From Limnovirga soli (GTDB taxonomy: Bacteria; Bacteroidota; Bacteroidia; Chitinophagales; Chitinophagaceae), in NCBI RefSeq assembly GCF_013106755.1, contig NZ_WHPF01000004.1:310001-374000 (forward strand): 64,000 nucleotides of DNA, written 5' to 3'. The stretch's first letter is position 1. Each line of letters starts with the position of its first letter. The notes beneath the pieces are model-generated. The model was not told the DNA's origin. It saw nothing but the letters and a program-made list of their open reading frames with translations, and did no database searches. Below are positions 24,335 to 33,281 of the stretch, one piece after another. The position numbers were made by a program, and so were the translations under genes.

Positions 24335-25990
24335 ATGCTTGAAAAATTATACATACAGAATTATGCTATTATAGACGAAATAGCCATTGTATTTTCTGAT
24401 AAGCTGAATATCATTACCGGCGAAACAGGTGCCGGTAAAAGTATTCTTATGGGCGCACTTAGCCTTATCTTGGGCGAAAGGGCTGATACCTCTGTTTTAA
24501 TGAGTGCCGACAAAAAATGCTTTATTGAAGGCTTTTTTAATATTAGCCATAAACAGGAAGTAAAAGCTTTTTTAGCAGCCAATGAACTGGATCATGATGA
24601 TGAGCTGGTAGTACGCAGGGATATTGCCGCAAATGGAAAATCGAGGGCCTTTATAAATGATACCCCGGCTACTTTACAGCAACTAAAAGAACTGGCCGGT
24701 TTACTGGTAGACCTGCACCAGCAATTTGATACATTAGAATTAGGCGATGCCGGTTTTCAGCGTGAAGTGTTGGATGCTTTGTCCGGTAATCAGGATAAAC
24801 TGGATGCCTACCATTTGGTGTATACCGAATGGCATCAAACTAAAAAAGCTCTGGAAGCTTTACAATTACAAAAAAGCAATTTTAATAAAGAGCTGGATTA
24901 TTTCCAGTTTTTATATGATGAACTAAAAGAAGCTGCTTTTACACCCAACGAATTGGAAGACCTGGATGCCGAATTGCAAATGCTTAGCAATGCAGAATTA
25001 ATTAAAACTTCCCTTACCAAAGCGGTTTATGATTTAAAGGAAAGTGAGCAACCCATTGTACAAACACTAAAGCAAATGGTGATTCAGTTACATCATTTTG
25101 CAGGCATGCATAAGGATATTGCCGCTATTGCCGAACGTTTACAAAGTGCACAAATTGAGATTGCAGATATTGCCTCCGATATTGAAAATATGAACGATGA
25201 TGTTCATTTTGATGAAAAAAGAATTGAACTGATTAACGACCGGCTGTCTATCGGGTACAAAATGTTTAAAAAGCATGGCGTAGCTACCACCGATGAATTG
25301 CTAACCATACAGGCAGGACTGCAGGAAAAATTACAGGCCGTTTTGCATATAGATGAAGCTATTATTGCCAGGGAAGCAATGGTGAAAGAGCTAATGCAAA
25401 AGGCCGGGGATTTGGCTGATGCCATATCTGCGGCAAGGCAAGCACAAGCTACACCATTGGTGAACGAAGTAAATAACCTGTTACAACAAGTGGGCATGCC
25501 CAATGCCCGGTTAAAAGTAGAAATAAAATCTACCAGCTTGCAACCATATGGTAAAGATGCTATCGAGTTTTTGTTTGATGCCAATAAAAGTAACCGATTC
25601 GAGCCATTGCGTAAAGTAGCCAGCGGTGGTGAACTTAGCAGGTTAATGTTGTGTATCAAATCGCTGGTAGCAAAATCCATAGATTTGCCCACACTTATAT
25701 TTGATGAAATTGATACCGGTATTTCCGGCGAAGCGGCCAGGCAGGTAGGCATTATTTTAAAAGAGCTGGCCAATAGCCGTCAGGTTATTTGTATTACCCA
25801 TCAGCCACAAATTGCGGGTAAGGCCAATACCCATTTTTTTGTTTACAAGGAAATTAAAGGCGATCAGGTAAAAACCAATATACGAATACTTACCCAGGAT
25901 GAGCGTATAAACGCCATAGCGCAAATGCTAAGTGGCGAAAGACCCACCGCCGCCGCATTAGAAAATGCCCGGGAAATGATTATGAACTAA
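24335..25990 (+). CDS. recN: DNA repair protein RecN
   Basis: A 551-residue SMC-like ATPase for double-strand-break repair. The N-terminus has Walker A GETGAGKSILMGAL, preceded by LYIQNYAIIDE, with a central coiled coil (about 150-370). At the C-terminus are the ABC signature VASGGELSRLMLCIKS, Walker B LIFDEIDTGISG and ITHQPQIAG. The open frame begins at 24299 without ATG; the ATG at 24335 gives the conserved MLEKLYIQNYAIIDE start. fabI follows 73 bases downstream on the same strand. Full-length family member. Confidence 0.96.
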   Translation: MLEKLYIQNYAIIDEIAIVFSDKLNIITGETGAGKSILMGALSLILGERADTSVLMSADKKCFIEGFFNISHKQEVKAFLAANELDHDDELVVRRDIAANGKSRAFINDTPATLQQLKELAGLLVDLHQQFDTLELGDAGFQREVLDALSGNQDKLDAYHLVYTEWHQTKKALEALQLQKSNFNKELDYFQFLYDELKEAAFTPNELEDLDAELQMLSNAELIKTSLTKAVYDLKESEQPIVQTLKQMVIQLHHFAGMHKDIAAIAERLQSAQIEIADIASDIENMNDDVHFDEKRIELINDRLSIGYKMFKKHGVATTDELLTIQAGLQEKLQAVLHIDEAIIAREAMVKELMQKAGDLADAISAARQAQATPLVNEVNNLLQQVGMPNARLKVEIKSTSLQPYGKDAIEFLFDANKSNRFEPLRKVASGGELSRLMLCIKSLVAKSIDLPTLIFDEIDTGISGEAARQVGIILKELANSRQVICITHQPQIAGKANTHFFVYKEIKGDQVKTNIRILTQDERINAIAQMLSGERPTAAALENAREMIMN

Positions 25991-26063
25991 CGGCTTGGCT
26001 GCAAATATTATCTTTACAGCCTTGAGTCTTGCGTTAAAAACTACCAATTATAAAATTGATATT

Positions 26064-26876
26064 ATGTCTTACAACTTATTAAAGGGAAAAAAGGGAATCA
26101 TATTCGGTGCTTTGGATGAAAAGTCAATAGCCTGGAAAACAGCTTTGCGCTGCCATGAAGAAGGTGCTCAAATAGTGTTAACCAATGCGCCTGTGGCTTT
26201 GCGAATGGGCGAAATAAATAAACTGGCCGAAGCAATACAGGCCCCCGTAATTGGTGCCGATGTTACCAATATGGACGATTTGAAAAATCTTTTTGAAGCG
26301 GCCATGCAACATTTTGGTGGCGGCATAGATTTTATTTTACACTCCGTAGGCATGAGCCTGAATGTGCGTAAGGGCAAACATTATACCGATATTGATTATG
26401 CTTTTAACCAAAAAACACTCGATATATCTTCCATGAGCCTGCACCGTGTATTGCGCACAGCATGGGATTTAGATGCACTTAACGAGTGGGGAAGCGTGGT
26501 TACGCTTACCTATATTGCTGCACAACGAATTTTCCCCGATTATAACGAAATGGCCGATGCCAAAGCCCTGCTGGAAAGTGTAACTCGTAGTTTTGGTTAT
26601 CACTATGGCAACCGTAAAAATGTACGGGTAAACAGTATTTCACAATCGCCAACTGCTACAACAGCAGGCTCTGGTGTAAAGGGTTTTGATGGCTTTATAA
26701 AGTATGCAGAAAAAATGAGCCCCATGGGCAATGCCTCCGGCGAAGATTGTGCTAACTACTGCGTAAGTATGTTTAGCGATTTAACCCGAATGGTTACCAT
26801 GCAAAACCTGTTTCATGATGGGGGCTTTAGTTTTACCGGTGTAACCCAGGCGGTAATAGAAGCCATGGAAAAATAG
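26064..26876 (+). CDS. fabI: Enoyl-[acyl-carrier-protein] reductase FabI
   Basis: A 270-residue short-chain-dehydrogenase-fold enzyme that reduces the enoyl-ACP double bond with NAD(P)H in each round of fatty-acid synthesis. FGALDEKSIAW matches the variant FabI nucleotide loop. YNEMADAK is the Y-x6-K catalytic pair characteristic of FabI rather than the Y-x3-K of classical SDRs, followed by VRVNSISQSPTATTAGSG. An upstream open stretch from 25995 is discarded because MSYNLLKGKKGIIFG is the conserved start. TATCTTTA at 26009-26016 could be its promoter box. A terminator follows. Confidence 0.95.
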   Translation: MSYNLLKGKKGIIFGALDEKSIAWKTALRCHEEGAQIVLTNAPVALRMGEINKLAEAIQAPVIGADVTNMDDLKNLFEAAMQHFGGGIDFILHSVGMSLNVRKGKHYTDIDYAFNQKTLDISSMSLHRVLRTAWDLDALNEWGSVVTLTYIAAQRIFPDYNEMADAKALLESVTRSFGYHYGNRKNVRVNSISQSPTATTAGSGVKGFDGFIKYAEKMSPMGNASGEDCANYCVSMFSDLTRMVTMQNLFHDGGFSFTGVTQAVIEAMEK

Positions 26877-26900
26877 CAAAGTGTAGTAAGTAACCTATAC

Positions 26901-26933
26901 AGCACCGGGTTTTATAGCCTGGTGCTTTTTTTT
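26901..26933 (+). terminator. Intrinsic terminator after fabI
   Basis: Nine-base stem AGCACCGGG (26901-26909) / CCTGGTGCT (26918-26926) with one G-T pair, then eight T. Confidence 0.9.
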
Positions 26934-26960
26934 GGGCCAGACTCCAATACTGCTATTAAG

Positions 26961-26981
26961 CATCCGTTGCGTCGCACTCTT
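26961..26981 (-). repeat. Dispersed extragenic repeat, copy 12 (core A, -)
   Basis: CATCCGTTGCGTCGCACTCTT, running into CGGGGTTCGG in place of the usual GTAC end. It lies 28 bases past the fabI terminator and is preceded by GGGCCAGACT. Confidence 0.85.
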
Positions 26982-27065
26982 CGGGGTTCGGTACTTTAAT
27001 GGGCAAAAAATAGGGCCTGTTTTTATGTGCAACAATCCTTAATTTCAATTACCAAAACCTAATAT

Positions 27066-27323
27066 ATGAATTGGATAGAATTGGTAGGATATGCAGGATC
27101 ATTTTTATCGGCTATTACTTTTATACCACAGGTGTACAAGGCCTGGCAAAGCAAAAGCGTCGGCGATTTAAGTATCTGGATGATATTGATTATCATTTTT
27201 AGTACACTTTTATGGCTGGTATATGGTTTTGGAATGGGCAGCGGTCCGGTAATTTTGGCCAATTTGGTGGTGCTTTCTTTATCGCTGGTATTATTGTATT
27301 TTAAATTAACTTTTAAACAGTAG
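27066..27323 (+). CDS. SemiSWEET / PQ-loop sugar transporter
   Basis: An 85-residue protein with three transmembrane helices and the PQ-loop FIPQVYKAWQSKSVGDLS near residues 20-37, which is the hallmark of bacterial SemiSWEETs. They dimerise to form a passive sugar channel in the inner membrane; the substrate is not predictable. Size is exactly that of the family. Standalone gene bracketed by repeat copies 12 and 13 in inverted orientation. Confidence 0.88.
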   Translation: MNWIELVGYAGSFLSAITFIPQVYKAWQSKSVGDLSIWMILIIIFSTLLWLVYGFGMGSGPVILANLVVLSLSLVLLYFKLTFKQ

Positions 27324-27361
27324 GCCTTGCGGTTAAATCGCAGCCTGCTGCCACAAAGCCG

Positions 27362-27395
27362 GAACCCTGAACCGAGCGTGGCAAGCGGCGATGCC
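27362..27395 (+). repeat. Dispersed extragenic repeat, copy 13 (core B, +)
   Basis: Core GAACCGAGCGTGGCAAG preceded by GAACCCT and followed by CGGCGATGCC. It shows core B joined to the same tail that copies 2, 16 and 17 carry next to core A. Confidence 0.85.
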
Positions 27396-27440
27396 ATGCA
27401 ACACTGCAGCCGGTAACAAAAAAGCAGGTATTGGTGCAAC

Positions 27441-27465
27441 AAAAAAGCCATTCAAATTGAATGGC
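27441..27465 (-). terminator. Intrinsic terminator of the DUF2795 gene
   Basis: GCCATTCAA (27447-27455) / TTGAATGGC (27457-27465); on the minus strand the stem is followed by six T from the A run at 27441-27446. Confidence 0.85.
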
Positions 27466-27502
27466 CTATTCGTTAAAAACACCCCGCAGGGTGGTGATGA
27501 AG

Positions 27503-27724
27503 TTAGTATTCGTCTTCGTTAAACATAAAATCTTCCTGACTAGGGTAATCTGGCCAGATGTCTTCAATACTCTCGTATATTTCGCCTTCGTCTTCCAGTT
27601 CCTGCAGGTTTTCTACTACTTCTATTGGTGCACCACTACGGATAGCATAATCAATTAACTCGTCTTTTGATGCCGGCCAAGGTGCCTCTTCAAGGTAACT
27701 TGCTAATTCCAATGTCCAGAACAT
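27503..27724 (-). CDS. DUF2795-type small acidic protein
   Basis: A 73-residue strongly acidic protein (ELASYLEEAPWPASKDELID near the start, ending FMFNEDEY). It closely resembles the DUF2795 proteins common in Bacteroidota, in which a short helical domain is followed by an acidic tail. No function is established. ATG at 27724, terminator 38 bases after the stop, divergent from lolD. A real gene despite its size, because of the family-like sequence and the terminator. Confidence 0.85.
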   Translation of the reverse strand: MFWTLELASYLEEAPWPASKDELIDYAIRSGAPIEVVENLQELEDEGEIYESIEDIWPDYPSQEDFMFNEDEY

Positions 27725-27882
27725 AGGCTGTAAATTTTGCGCAAATGTAAGGGTTGTAACGAAATAACCAAATTACCCATTGCGCTATCGGGCAAATTAT
27801 CTTTAAAAACATAGTTAAATAAAGATTTTATTTGCAATTGATAGCCTTACCGGCAACTAATTATATTTTAAAACCAATTTTC

Positions 27883-28539
27883 ATGTTACTCAGGGCTACG
27901 GGCATTCAGAAGCATTATGCACAATTGCATGTGTTAAAAGGGGTGGATATATCGGTAAGTAAGGGAGAGATTGTGTCTATCGTAGGCTCATCAGGTGCCG
28001 GCAAAAGCACCTTGCTGCATATTTTGGGTACTTTGGATATGCCGGATAGCGGGCAGATATTTTTAAATGATATACCTGTACACACTTTAACCGGTAAAAA
28101 GCTGGCCGCTTTTAGAAATACCCAGATTGGTTTTGTATTTCAGTTTCACCATTTATTGCCGGAATTTACTGCGCTGGAAAACGTATGTATTCCAGGTTGG
28201 GTAGCCGGGAGAAAAAGAAAAGAAGTTGAAACAGAAGCTGCCAGACTGTTAGACCTGCTGGGATTAGCAAACAGAATGGATAATAAACCCAATATGCTGA
28301 GTGGCGGTGAGCAACAAAGGGTAGCCGTTGCACGTGCATTAATTAATAAACCTGCCGTAGTTTTTGCCGATGAACCCACCGGTAATCTGGATAGTAAGAA
28401 TGCCAAAGAATTACATAACCTGTTTGTACAACTACGTAATGAGTTAGACCAAACGTTTTTAATTGTTACCCACAACGAAGAACTGGCCACCATGAGCAAC
28501 CGGGTATTGCATATGAAAGATGGTTTGATATTGCCATGA
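27883..28539 (+). CDS. lolD: Lipoprotein-releasing ABC transporter ATP-binding protein LolD
   Basis: A 218-residue ABC ATPase with Walker A GSSGAGKST, the Q-loop region FQFHHLLPEFTALENV, signature LSGGEQQRVAVARAL, Walker B VVFADEPTGNLD and a switch His in VTHNEEL. The HHLLPEFTALEN sequence after the Q-loop is typical of LolD, which powers extraction of lipoproteins from the inner membrane by LolCE. LolC/E partners are not in the window. The frame is open from 27832; the ATG at 27883 gives the normal N-terminus (MLLRATGIQKHY). MacB/FtsE-like ATPases are the alternative. Confidence 0.9.
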   Translation: MLLRATGIQKHYAQLHVLKGVDISVSKGEIVSIVGSSGAGKSTLLHILGTLDMPDSGQIFLNDIPVHTLTGKKLAAFRNTQIGFVFQFHHLLPEFTALENVCIPGWVAGRKRKEVETEAARLLDLLGLANRMDNKPNMLSGGEQQRVAVARALINKPAVVFADEPTGNLDSKNAKELHNLFVQLRNELDQTFLIVTHNEELATMSNRVLHMKDGLILP

Positions 28540-28616
28540 TAATTAATTATTTGCCTTGTTTTGCCTGTAAATCGCTTTATCTTTAAAAGCTATAATTCTA
28601 ACGTTAACTGTTATAT

Positions 28617-30581
28617 ATGAAAAAGGAATGCTACTCGCTGATTCTATTGTTAATTATTTCTATTAGTGCTTCTGCTGCCGTACGATTGCCTGGCATTTTT
28701 GGCAATCATATGGTATTGCAAAGAGATAAACCTATACCTGTTTGGGGCTGGGCTTTGCCTAATGAAAAAATAACCCTGCATTTGAATAAACAGCTGGTTA
28801 CCATAAAGGCGGATAAGCAGGGCAGATGGAAAACACAGTTGGCTGCTGAACCTGCCGGCGGCCCTTTTGATTTGACCATAAAAGGCCAAAATACAATCGT
28901 TTATACCGATGTACTGATTGGAGAAGTTTGGATTTGCAGTGGCCAAAGTAATATGGAATGGATACTTAGAAATACTAATGAAGCAGCTGCTGAAATTGCT
29001 TCTGCAGATATGCCTATGATACACCATATTACAGTAACAAAAGCCATCAGCCTGTTACCAAAAGATGATATTGCCGGTGGCAGCTGGAATGTGTGTTCAC
29101 CAGCAACTGCCGGAGATTTTACTGCTGTGGGTTACTATTTTGCCAAACAATTATATAACGAGTTAAAAGTGCCTGTAGGTTTAATCAATACTTCCTGGGG
29201 TGGTACGCATTCAGAAACATGGACCAGCAAAGAAGCTTTTGAAAACGATAGCTATTTTAAAGACATGATTGCCGGTTTGCCAGCTCTGCGATTAGACTCG
29301 CTGAATAATATAAAAAAGGCAGCAGCACTTAAACATATAACTGAATTGCAGGGCGGTTTTAAAACGGCTACTGAAATAGAAACCTGGAAAGAGTCCAGTG
29401 CAAATGATATTGACTGGGGAACAATGAAATTACCTGGCGTATGGGAACATCAGGAATTGGGCGATATTGACGGAGTGGTATGGTTTAGAAAAACTATAAA
29501 CCTTACTGCCGATGATGCCGGCAAACCTGCCCAGCTGGAACTGGCAATGATTGATGATAATGATATTGCCTATGTAAACGGCGTTAAAGTGGGTAGTACC
29601 AATGGTTATAACACCAAAAGAAAATACAGCATTCCTGCAGGTGTATTAAAAAAGGGGAAAAATGTGATTGCGGTAAGGGTAGAAGATACCGGTGGCGGTG
29701 GCGGTATTTATGGCGAGAGCAGCGACTTATTATTAACGATTGGTGATAGCATTATTTTATTAGCCGGGGAATGGAAATACCAGGTAGAAACATTAAGTGG
29801 TGCCGCTGCTTCCATTGGCCCCAATGAATACCCAACATTGCTCTATAATGCCATGTTGTACCCGTTGATACCTTATGCTATTCAGGGTGCCATATGGTAC
29901 CAGGGCGAATCCAATGCTGGCCGGGCATATGAATACCGTAAAGCATTTCCATTAATGATTACTGATTGGCGTACCAAATGGAACCAGGGCAATTTCCCGT
30001 TTTATTTTGTGCAATTAGCCAGTTTTAATTCAGCCAATGGCAATAGTAAAAATGGTAGTACCTGGGCTGAGTTAAGAGAAGCCCAAACCATGACTTTACA
30101 ATTGCCGCATACCGGAATGGCTGTAACTACAGATATTGGTGTATCAAACGATATTCACCCACGCAATAAACTGGATGTGGGTAAAAGGCTTGCGGCCATT
30201 GCCTTACACGATATATATGGCAAACAAATAGAATTTAGTGGGCCCATGTACAGTGGTATGCAGGTAAACGGCAATGCCATTAGTATCAGCTTTACCCATA
30301 CGGGCAAGGGGTTAATGGCAAAGGATAAATATGGCTATGTAAAAGGGTTTGAAATTGCCGGCGCCGATAAACAGTTTTATTATGCCCGTGCCTGGATTGA
30401 AGGCGATAAAATTATTGTAATGGCCGATGAAGTAAAAAGCCCTGTAGCGGTAAGATTTGGCTGGACAGATGATGCCGGTGAGAATAACCTTTTTAACAAA
30501 GATGGTTTTCCTGCATCGCCATTTAGAACTGATGACTGGAAAGGTATTACAGAGCATAATAAATTTAGCTTTACTAAATAA
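28617..30581 (+). CDS. Sialate O-acetylesterase-like protein with inserted carbohydrate-binding domain
   Basis: A 654-residue secreted SGNH-fold esterase with signal peptide (ends SASAA). The first conserved segment RLPGIFGNHMVLQRDKPIPVWGW is typical of sialate 9-O-acetylesterases, with the nucleophile in CSGQSNMEW near residue 113. Residues about 255-380 form a beta-sandwich of the GH2-like sugar-binding type (VWFRKTINL, AYVNGVKVG). Block V-like DIHPRNKLDVGKRLA supplies the catalytic Asp-x-x-His pair near residue 523. It probably removes acetyl groups from host or plant glycans. A TATCTTTA box at 28579-28586 could be its promoter. Confidence 0.9.
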   Translation: MKKECYSLILLLIISISASAAVRLPGIFGNHMVLQRDKPIPVWGWALPNEKITLHLNKQLVTIKADKQGRWKTQLAAEPAGGPFDLTIKGQNTIVYTDVLIGEVWICSGQSNMEWILRNTNEAAAEIASADMPMIHHITVTKAISLLPKDDIAGGSWNVCSPATAGDFTAVGYYFAKQLYNELKVPVGLINTSWGGTHSETWTSKEAFENDSYFKDMIAGLPALRLDSLNNIKKAAALKHITELQGGFKTATEIETWKESSANDIDWGTMKLPGVWEHQELGDIDGVVWFRKTINLTADDAGKPAQLELAMIDDNDIAYVNGVKVGSTNGYNTKRKYSIPAGVLKKGKNVIAVRVEDTGGGGGIYGESSDLLLTIGDSIILLAGEWKYQVETLSGAAASIGPNEYPTLLYNAMLYPLIPYAIQGAIWYQGESNAGRAYEYRKAFPLMITDWRTKWNQGNFPFYFVQLASFNSANGNSKNGSTWAELREAQTMTLQLPHTGMAVTTDIGVSNDIHPRNKLDVGKRLAAIALHDIYGKQIEFSGPMYSGMQVNGNAISISFTHTGKGLMAKDKYGYVKGFEIAGADKQFYYARAWIEGDKIIVMADEVKSPVAVRFGWTDDAGENNLFNKDGFPASPFRTDDWKGITEHNKFSFTK

Positions 30582-30602
30582 ACATGTATACTGCCCTGCA
30601 TT

Positions 30603-30678
30603 GCGTTAGGGATTGCAGCGAAAAGCCCGCAGCGCAGCGAGGACTTGCAGCGTAAAGCCCGACCCGATAGGGTAACGC
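30603..30678. repeat. Second repeat type: 76-base element with inverted ends and internal direct repeat
   Basis: Ends GCGTTA (30603-30608) and TAACGC (30673-30678) are inverted. Inside, TTGCAGCGAAAAGCCCG (30613-30629) and TTGCAGCGTAAAGCCCG (30645-30661) form a direct repeat with one mismatch. Only one copy was seen in this window. Confidence 0.7.
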
Positions 30679-30792
30679 CATACATTTTATTGCATATATT
30701 TTATAATGCTGTGGATAATTTTCACGGCATTATTTTTATTAACAATACAGGCAAACCCGGCAACTTGCCTTAGTAATAGACAAACTTATTTT

Positions 30793-30800
30793 TAGATTTG
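30793..30800 (+). promoter_or_regulatory. Candidate -7 box (TAGATTTG) for pcm
   Basis: Exact TAnnTTTG match ending five bases before the ATG at 30806, so the transcript would be leaderless or nearly so. Confidence 0.45.
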
Positions 30801-30805
30801 CAGCA

Positions 30806-31468
30806 ATGAGAAAATTTGAGGATACATACCAGCACAAAGGCATGCGTAACCAGTTGGTAAAGCTGCTTAGAACAAAAGGTATTACCGATGAAAATGTGCT
30901 AACTGCAATAAATAATATTCCACGCCATTTTTTTCTTGACTCTGCTTTTGATAAAATTGCATACGAAGACAGGGCTTTCCCCATTGGAGAAGATCAAACT
31001 ATTTCTCAGCCTTACACAGTGGCCTATCAAAGCCAGTTATTGCAGGTAAAACGAAACGAGAAAATTCTTGAAATAGGTACGGGCAGTGTTTATCAGGCCA
31101 GTGTACTTGCCGAAATGGGTGCCAGGGTGTTTACCATTGAGCGACAAAAAAAATTGTACGACAGGCATAAGGATTTTGTATTTAAGGCAAAATATCCCAA
31201 TATAAAATTTTTCTTTGGAGATGGTTTTTTGGGGCTTCCTACCTATGGCCCATTTGATAAAATAATTATTACAGCTGCGGCACCATATATTCCGCCAAAA
31301 TTAATTGAGCAATTAAAAGCAGGTGGCTTTATGGTAATACCTGTAGATGATGCTGAAGCTAAATCTCAACGCATGCTAAGGCTTACCAAAAATGAAAATG
31401 GCAGTTATGCCGAAGAAAGTTTTGATGCTTTTTCTTTTGTACCCATGCTTACCGGCAAGAATGGCTAG
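30806..31468 (+). CDS. pcm: Protein-L-isoaspartate O-methyltransferase
   Basis: A 220-residue SAM-dependent methyltransferase that repairs isoaspartyl residues in aged proteins. Motifs: YEDRAFPIGEDQTISQPYTVA (substrate region), SAM motif I ILEIGTGSVYQASVLAEMG and the acidic TIERQ after it, and DKIIITAAAPYIPP. The glycine usual in the motif I loop (GTGSGYQ) is Val here, a substitution in a normally conserved turn. All else is normal, including length. Standalone gene. Confidence 0.93.
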   Translation: MRKFEDTYQHKGMRNQLVKLLRTKGITDENVLTAINNIPRHFFLDSAFDKIAYEDRAFPIGEDQTISQPYTVAYQSQLLQVKRNEKILEIGTGSVYQASVLAEMGARVFTIERQKKLYDRHKDFVFKAKYPNIKFFFGDGFLGLPTYGPFDKIIITAAAPYIPPKLIEQLKAGGFMVIPVDDAEAKSQRMLRLTKNENGSYAEESFDAFSFVPMLTGKNG

Positions 31469-31508
31469 TTTTTTTGTTACTTAACAGCGGCAATGCTATG
31501 TAGCATTG

Positions 31509-31527
31509 TTGTGTCACTCACTTGTAC
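31509..31527 (-). repeat. Dispersed extragenic repeat, copy 15 (core C, -)
   Basis: Reverse complement reads GTACAAGTGAGTGACACAA, the same core C as copy 11. Located between pcm and the sulfatase. (Copy number 14 is not used.). Confidence 0.75.
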
Positions 31528-31698
31528 TTGCATAACGCTATTTGGCAAAAAATATAAAGTATTAACCGCTCTTTTTTTAATTACAACACTTCTTAATGGA
31601 GTCTGTTATTGACAAATAGGTTAAGCTTTAATTTATATTAATTTAATTTGAAATGGGTGCTAAAGTGAGGAAATTTACAAAAACCAAAACTCTTCCAC

Positions 31699-33099
31699 AT
31701 GAACCGTATTTCAACCTTTTTTATTACACGGCTATGCTGTGTGATTATTGTTAGCTGCGCCTTTTTTAGCTGTAGGAAAATAGAAGATACAAATCTTTTA
31801 ACTACTGCATCGGGCAACGAAATGCAATCAGTCCTTCAGGCAACAGCACAGCCCAATATATTAATTATACTCGGTGATGACATTGGCTACGAAATACCAA
31901 CTTGTAACGGAGGCCAGTCTTATACAACACCTAATCTTGATAAAATGGCTTCTTTTGGTATGCGTTTTACACAATGCCATGCATCGCCACTTTGTTCACC
32001 ATCCCGCTTTATGTTACTTACAGGTAAATATAATTTTCGTAATTATACCCAATGGGGGCATATGGATCAAGGTGAAAAAACAATTGGTAATATGTTTAAA
32101 GATGCAGGCTATGCAACCTGTTATACCGGAAAATGGCAGTTAGATGGCGGCGATGCTTCTGCCAAAATTTTTGGTTGGGATAGGTACTCATTATGGTTAC
32201 CTTTTTTATGGGATAATGAATATATGGAAGGCTCCAGGTACAAGGGTGCAAAAATTTACCAGGATGGCGGGTATTTACCCCAGGAGCAAACAATTGATAA
32301 ATATGCCGATGATGAATTTACCGATTATCTGTTAAATTTTATTGATAGTACCACAGTTATAAAAAAGCCTTTTTTTGCTTATTATGCTATGGATCTTAGT
32401 CACTCTCCCATGAGTCCAACACCAGATGATGCAGAATACGCCACCTGGGATTTTAATACTCCAGGCAATGGCGAGCCCAGGTTTTTCCCATCGATGGTTA
32501 AGTATATGGATAAAAAAATTGGTGAAATACTCGCACATCTTTATAAAAAGGGTTTATTAAATAATACCATTGTTTTTTATATGGGTGATAATGGCACCCC
32601 ACCAAACATCACATCCATGTTCAATGGGTTTAGTGTTGTAGGTGGTAAGCACTCTACCAATGAACCAGGTACGAATGTGCCTTTGCTTGCATTGTGGAAT
32701 GGAAAAATTAAACCTGGGAGTACATCAGACAGATTGGTAGATTTTACTGATTTTCTACCTACCCTGGCGGATATAGCGCGTATTCCCAAACCTATTAGTT
32801 ATGGCAGTCTTGATGGTTTTAGTTTTTATAATGCCCTTGTTACAAAGGGTAAGGACACTACAAAGCGCTCATGGATATACGATGCTCATAGTCCTGAGCC
32901 TGCGGCTACTATTTGGCGTAATTGGGTACAAAATGATGAATATAAACTATATGATACCGGTAAGTATAGCCAGGCCGGCCAGTTTGTAAAAATAGAAAAA
33001 GCAAAACCCGATTTTATTGCCATACCAGATAATCAACTTACCAGTGATGAAATAAAACTAAAACAAAGCTTTCAAGCAGTTTTAAATAGCTATCATTAA
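31699..33099 (+). CDS. Lipoprotein sulfatase (family S1)
   Basis: A 466-residue lipoprotein (lipobox FFSC near residue 26) with the sulfatase fold. Metal ligands: D60 and D61 in GDDIGYE, D297 and N298 in GDNG. The formylglycine site is C99 in CSPSRFMLLTG, a full CxPSR motif, so an anaerobic or FGE-type maturase is needed. The active-site Lys is in GKWQLDGG, where the His of the usual GKWHL is Gln. Likely acts on sulfated glycans at the outer membrane. A diverged paralogue (33282-34691) follows in the same direction. Confidence 0.9.
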   Translation: MNRISTFFITRLCCVIIVSCAFFSCRKIEDTNLLTTASGNEMQSVLQATAQPNILIILGDDIGYEIPTCNGGQSYTTPNLDKMASFGMRFTQCHASPLCSPSRFMLLTGKYNFRNYTQWGHMDQGEKTIGNMFKDAGYATCYTGKWQLDGGDASAKIFGWDRYSLWLPFLWDNEYMEGSRYKGAKIYQDGGYLPQEQTIDKYADDEFTDYLLNFIDSTTVIKKPFFAYYAMDLSHSPMSPTPDDAEYATWDFNTPGNGEPRFFPSMVKYMDKKIGEILAHLYKKGLLNNTIVFYMGDNGTPPNITSMFNGFSVVGGKHSTNEPGTNVPLLALWNGKIKPGSTSDRLVDFTDFLPTLADIARIPKPISYGSLDGFSFYNALVTKGKDTTKRSWIYDAHSPEPAATIWRNWVQNDEYKLYDTGKYSQAGQFVKIEKAKPDFIAIPDNQLTSDEIKLKQSFQAVLNSYH

Positions 33100-33281
33100 T
33101 TCCTGTTTTAAGAATACAGCGATTTTTTGCTTAAAAAAACTTTATGATTTTTTTATAAAATACAGTTTGCATTAAATTTTATTAATCCATGTTTTTTCGA
33201 AGGCCAGGCGGAACGTAGATTCAAAATCAATATGTAATTTAGGCGCCTACTTAATTAAACACTAAAACCTGAAAATTAAAT

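Noticed and set aside
25204-25773. Minus-strand frame of 189 codons over recN
   Set aside because: Lies within the recN ABC signature and Walker B region; shadow of the coding strand.
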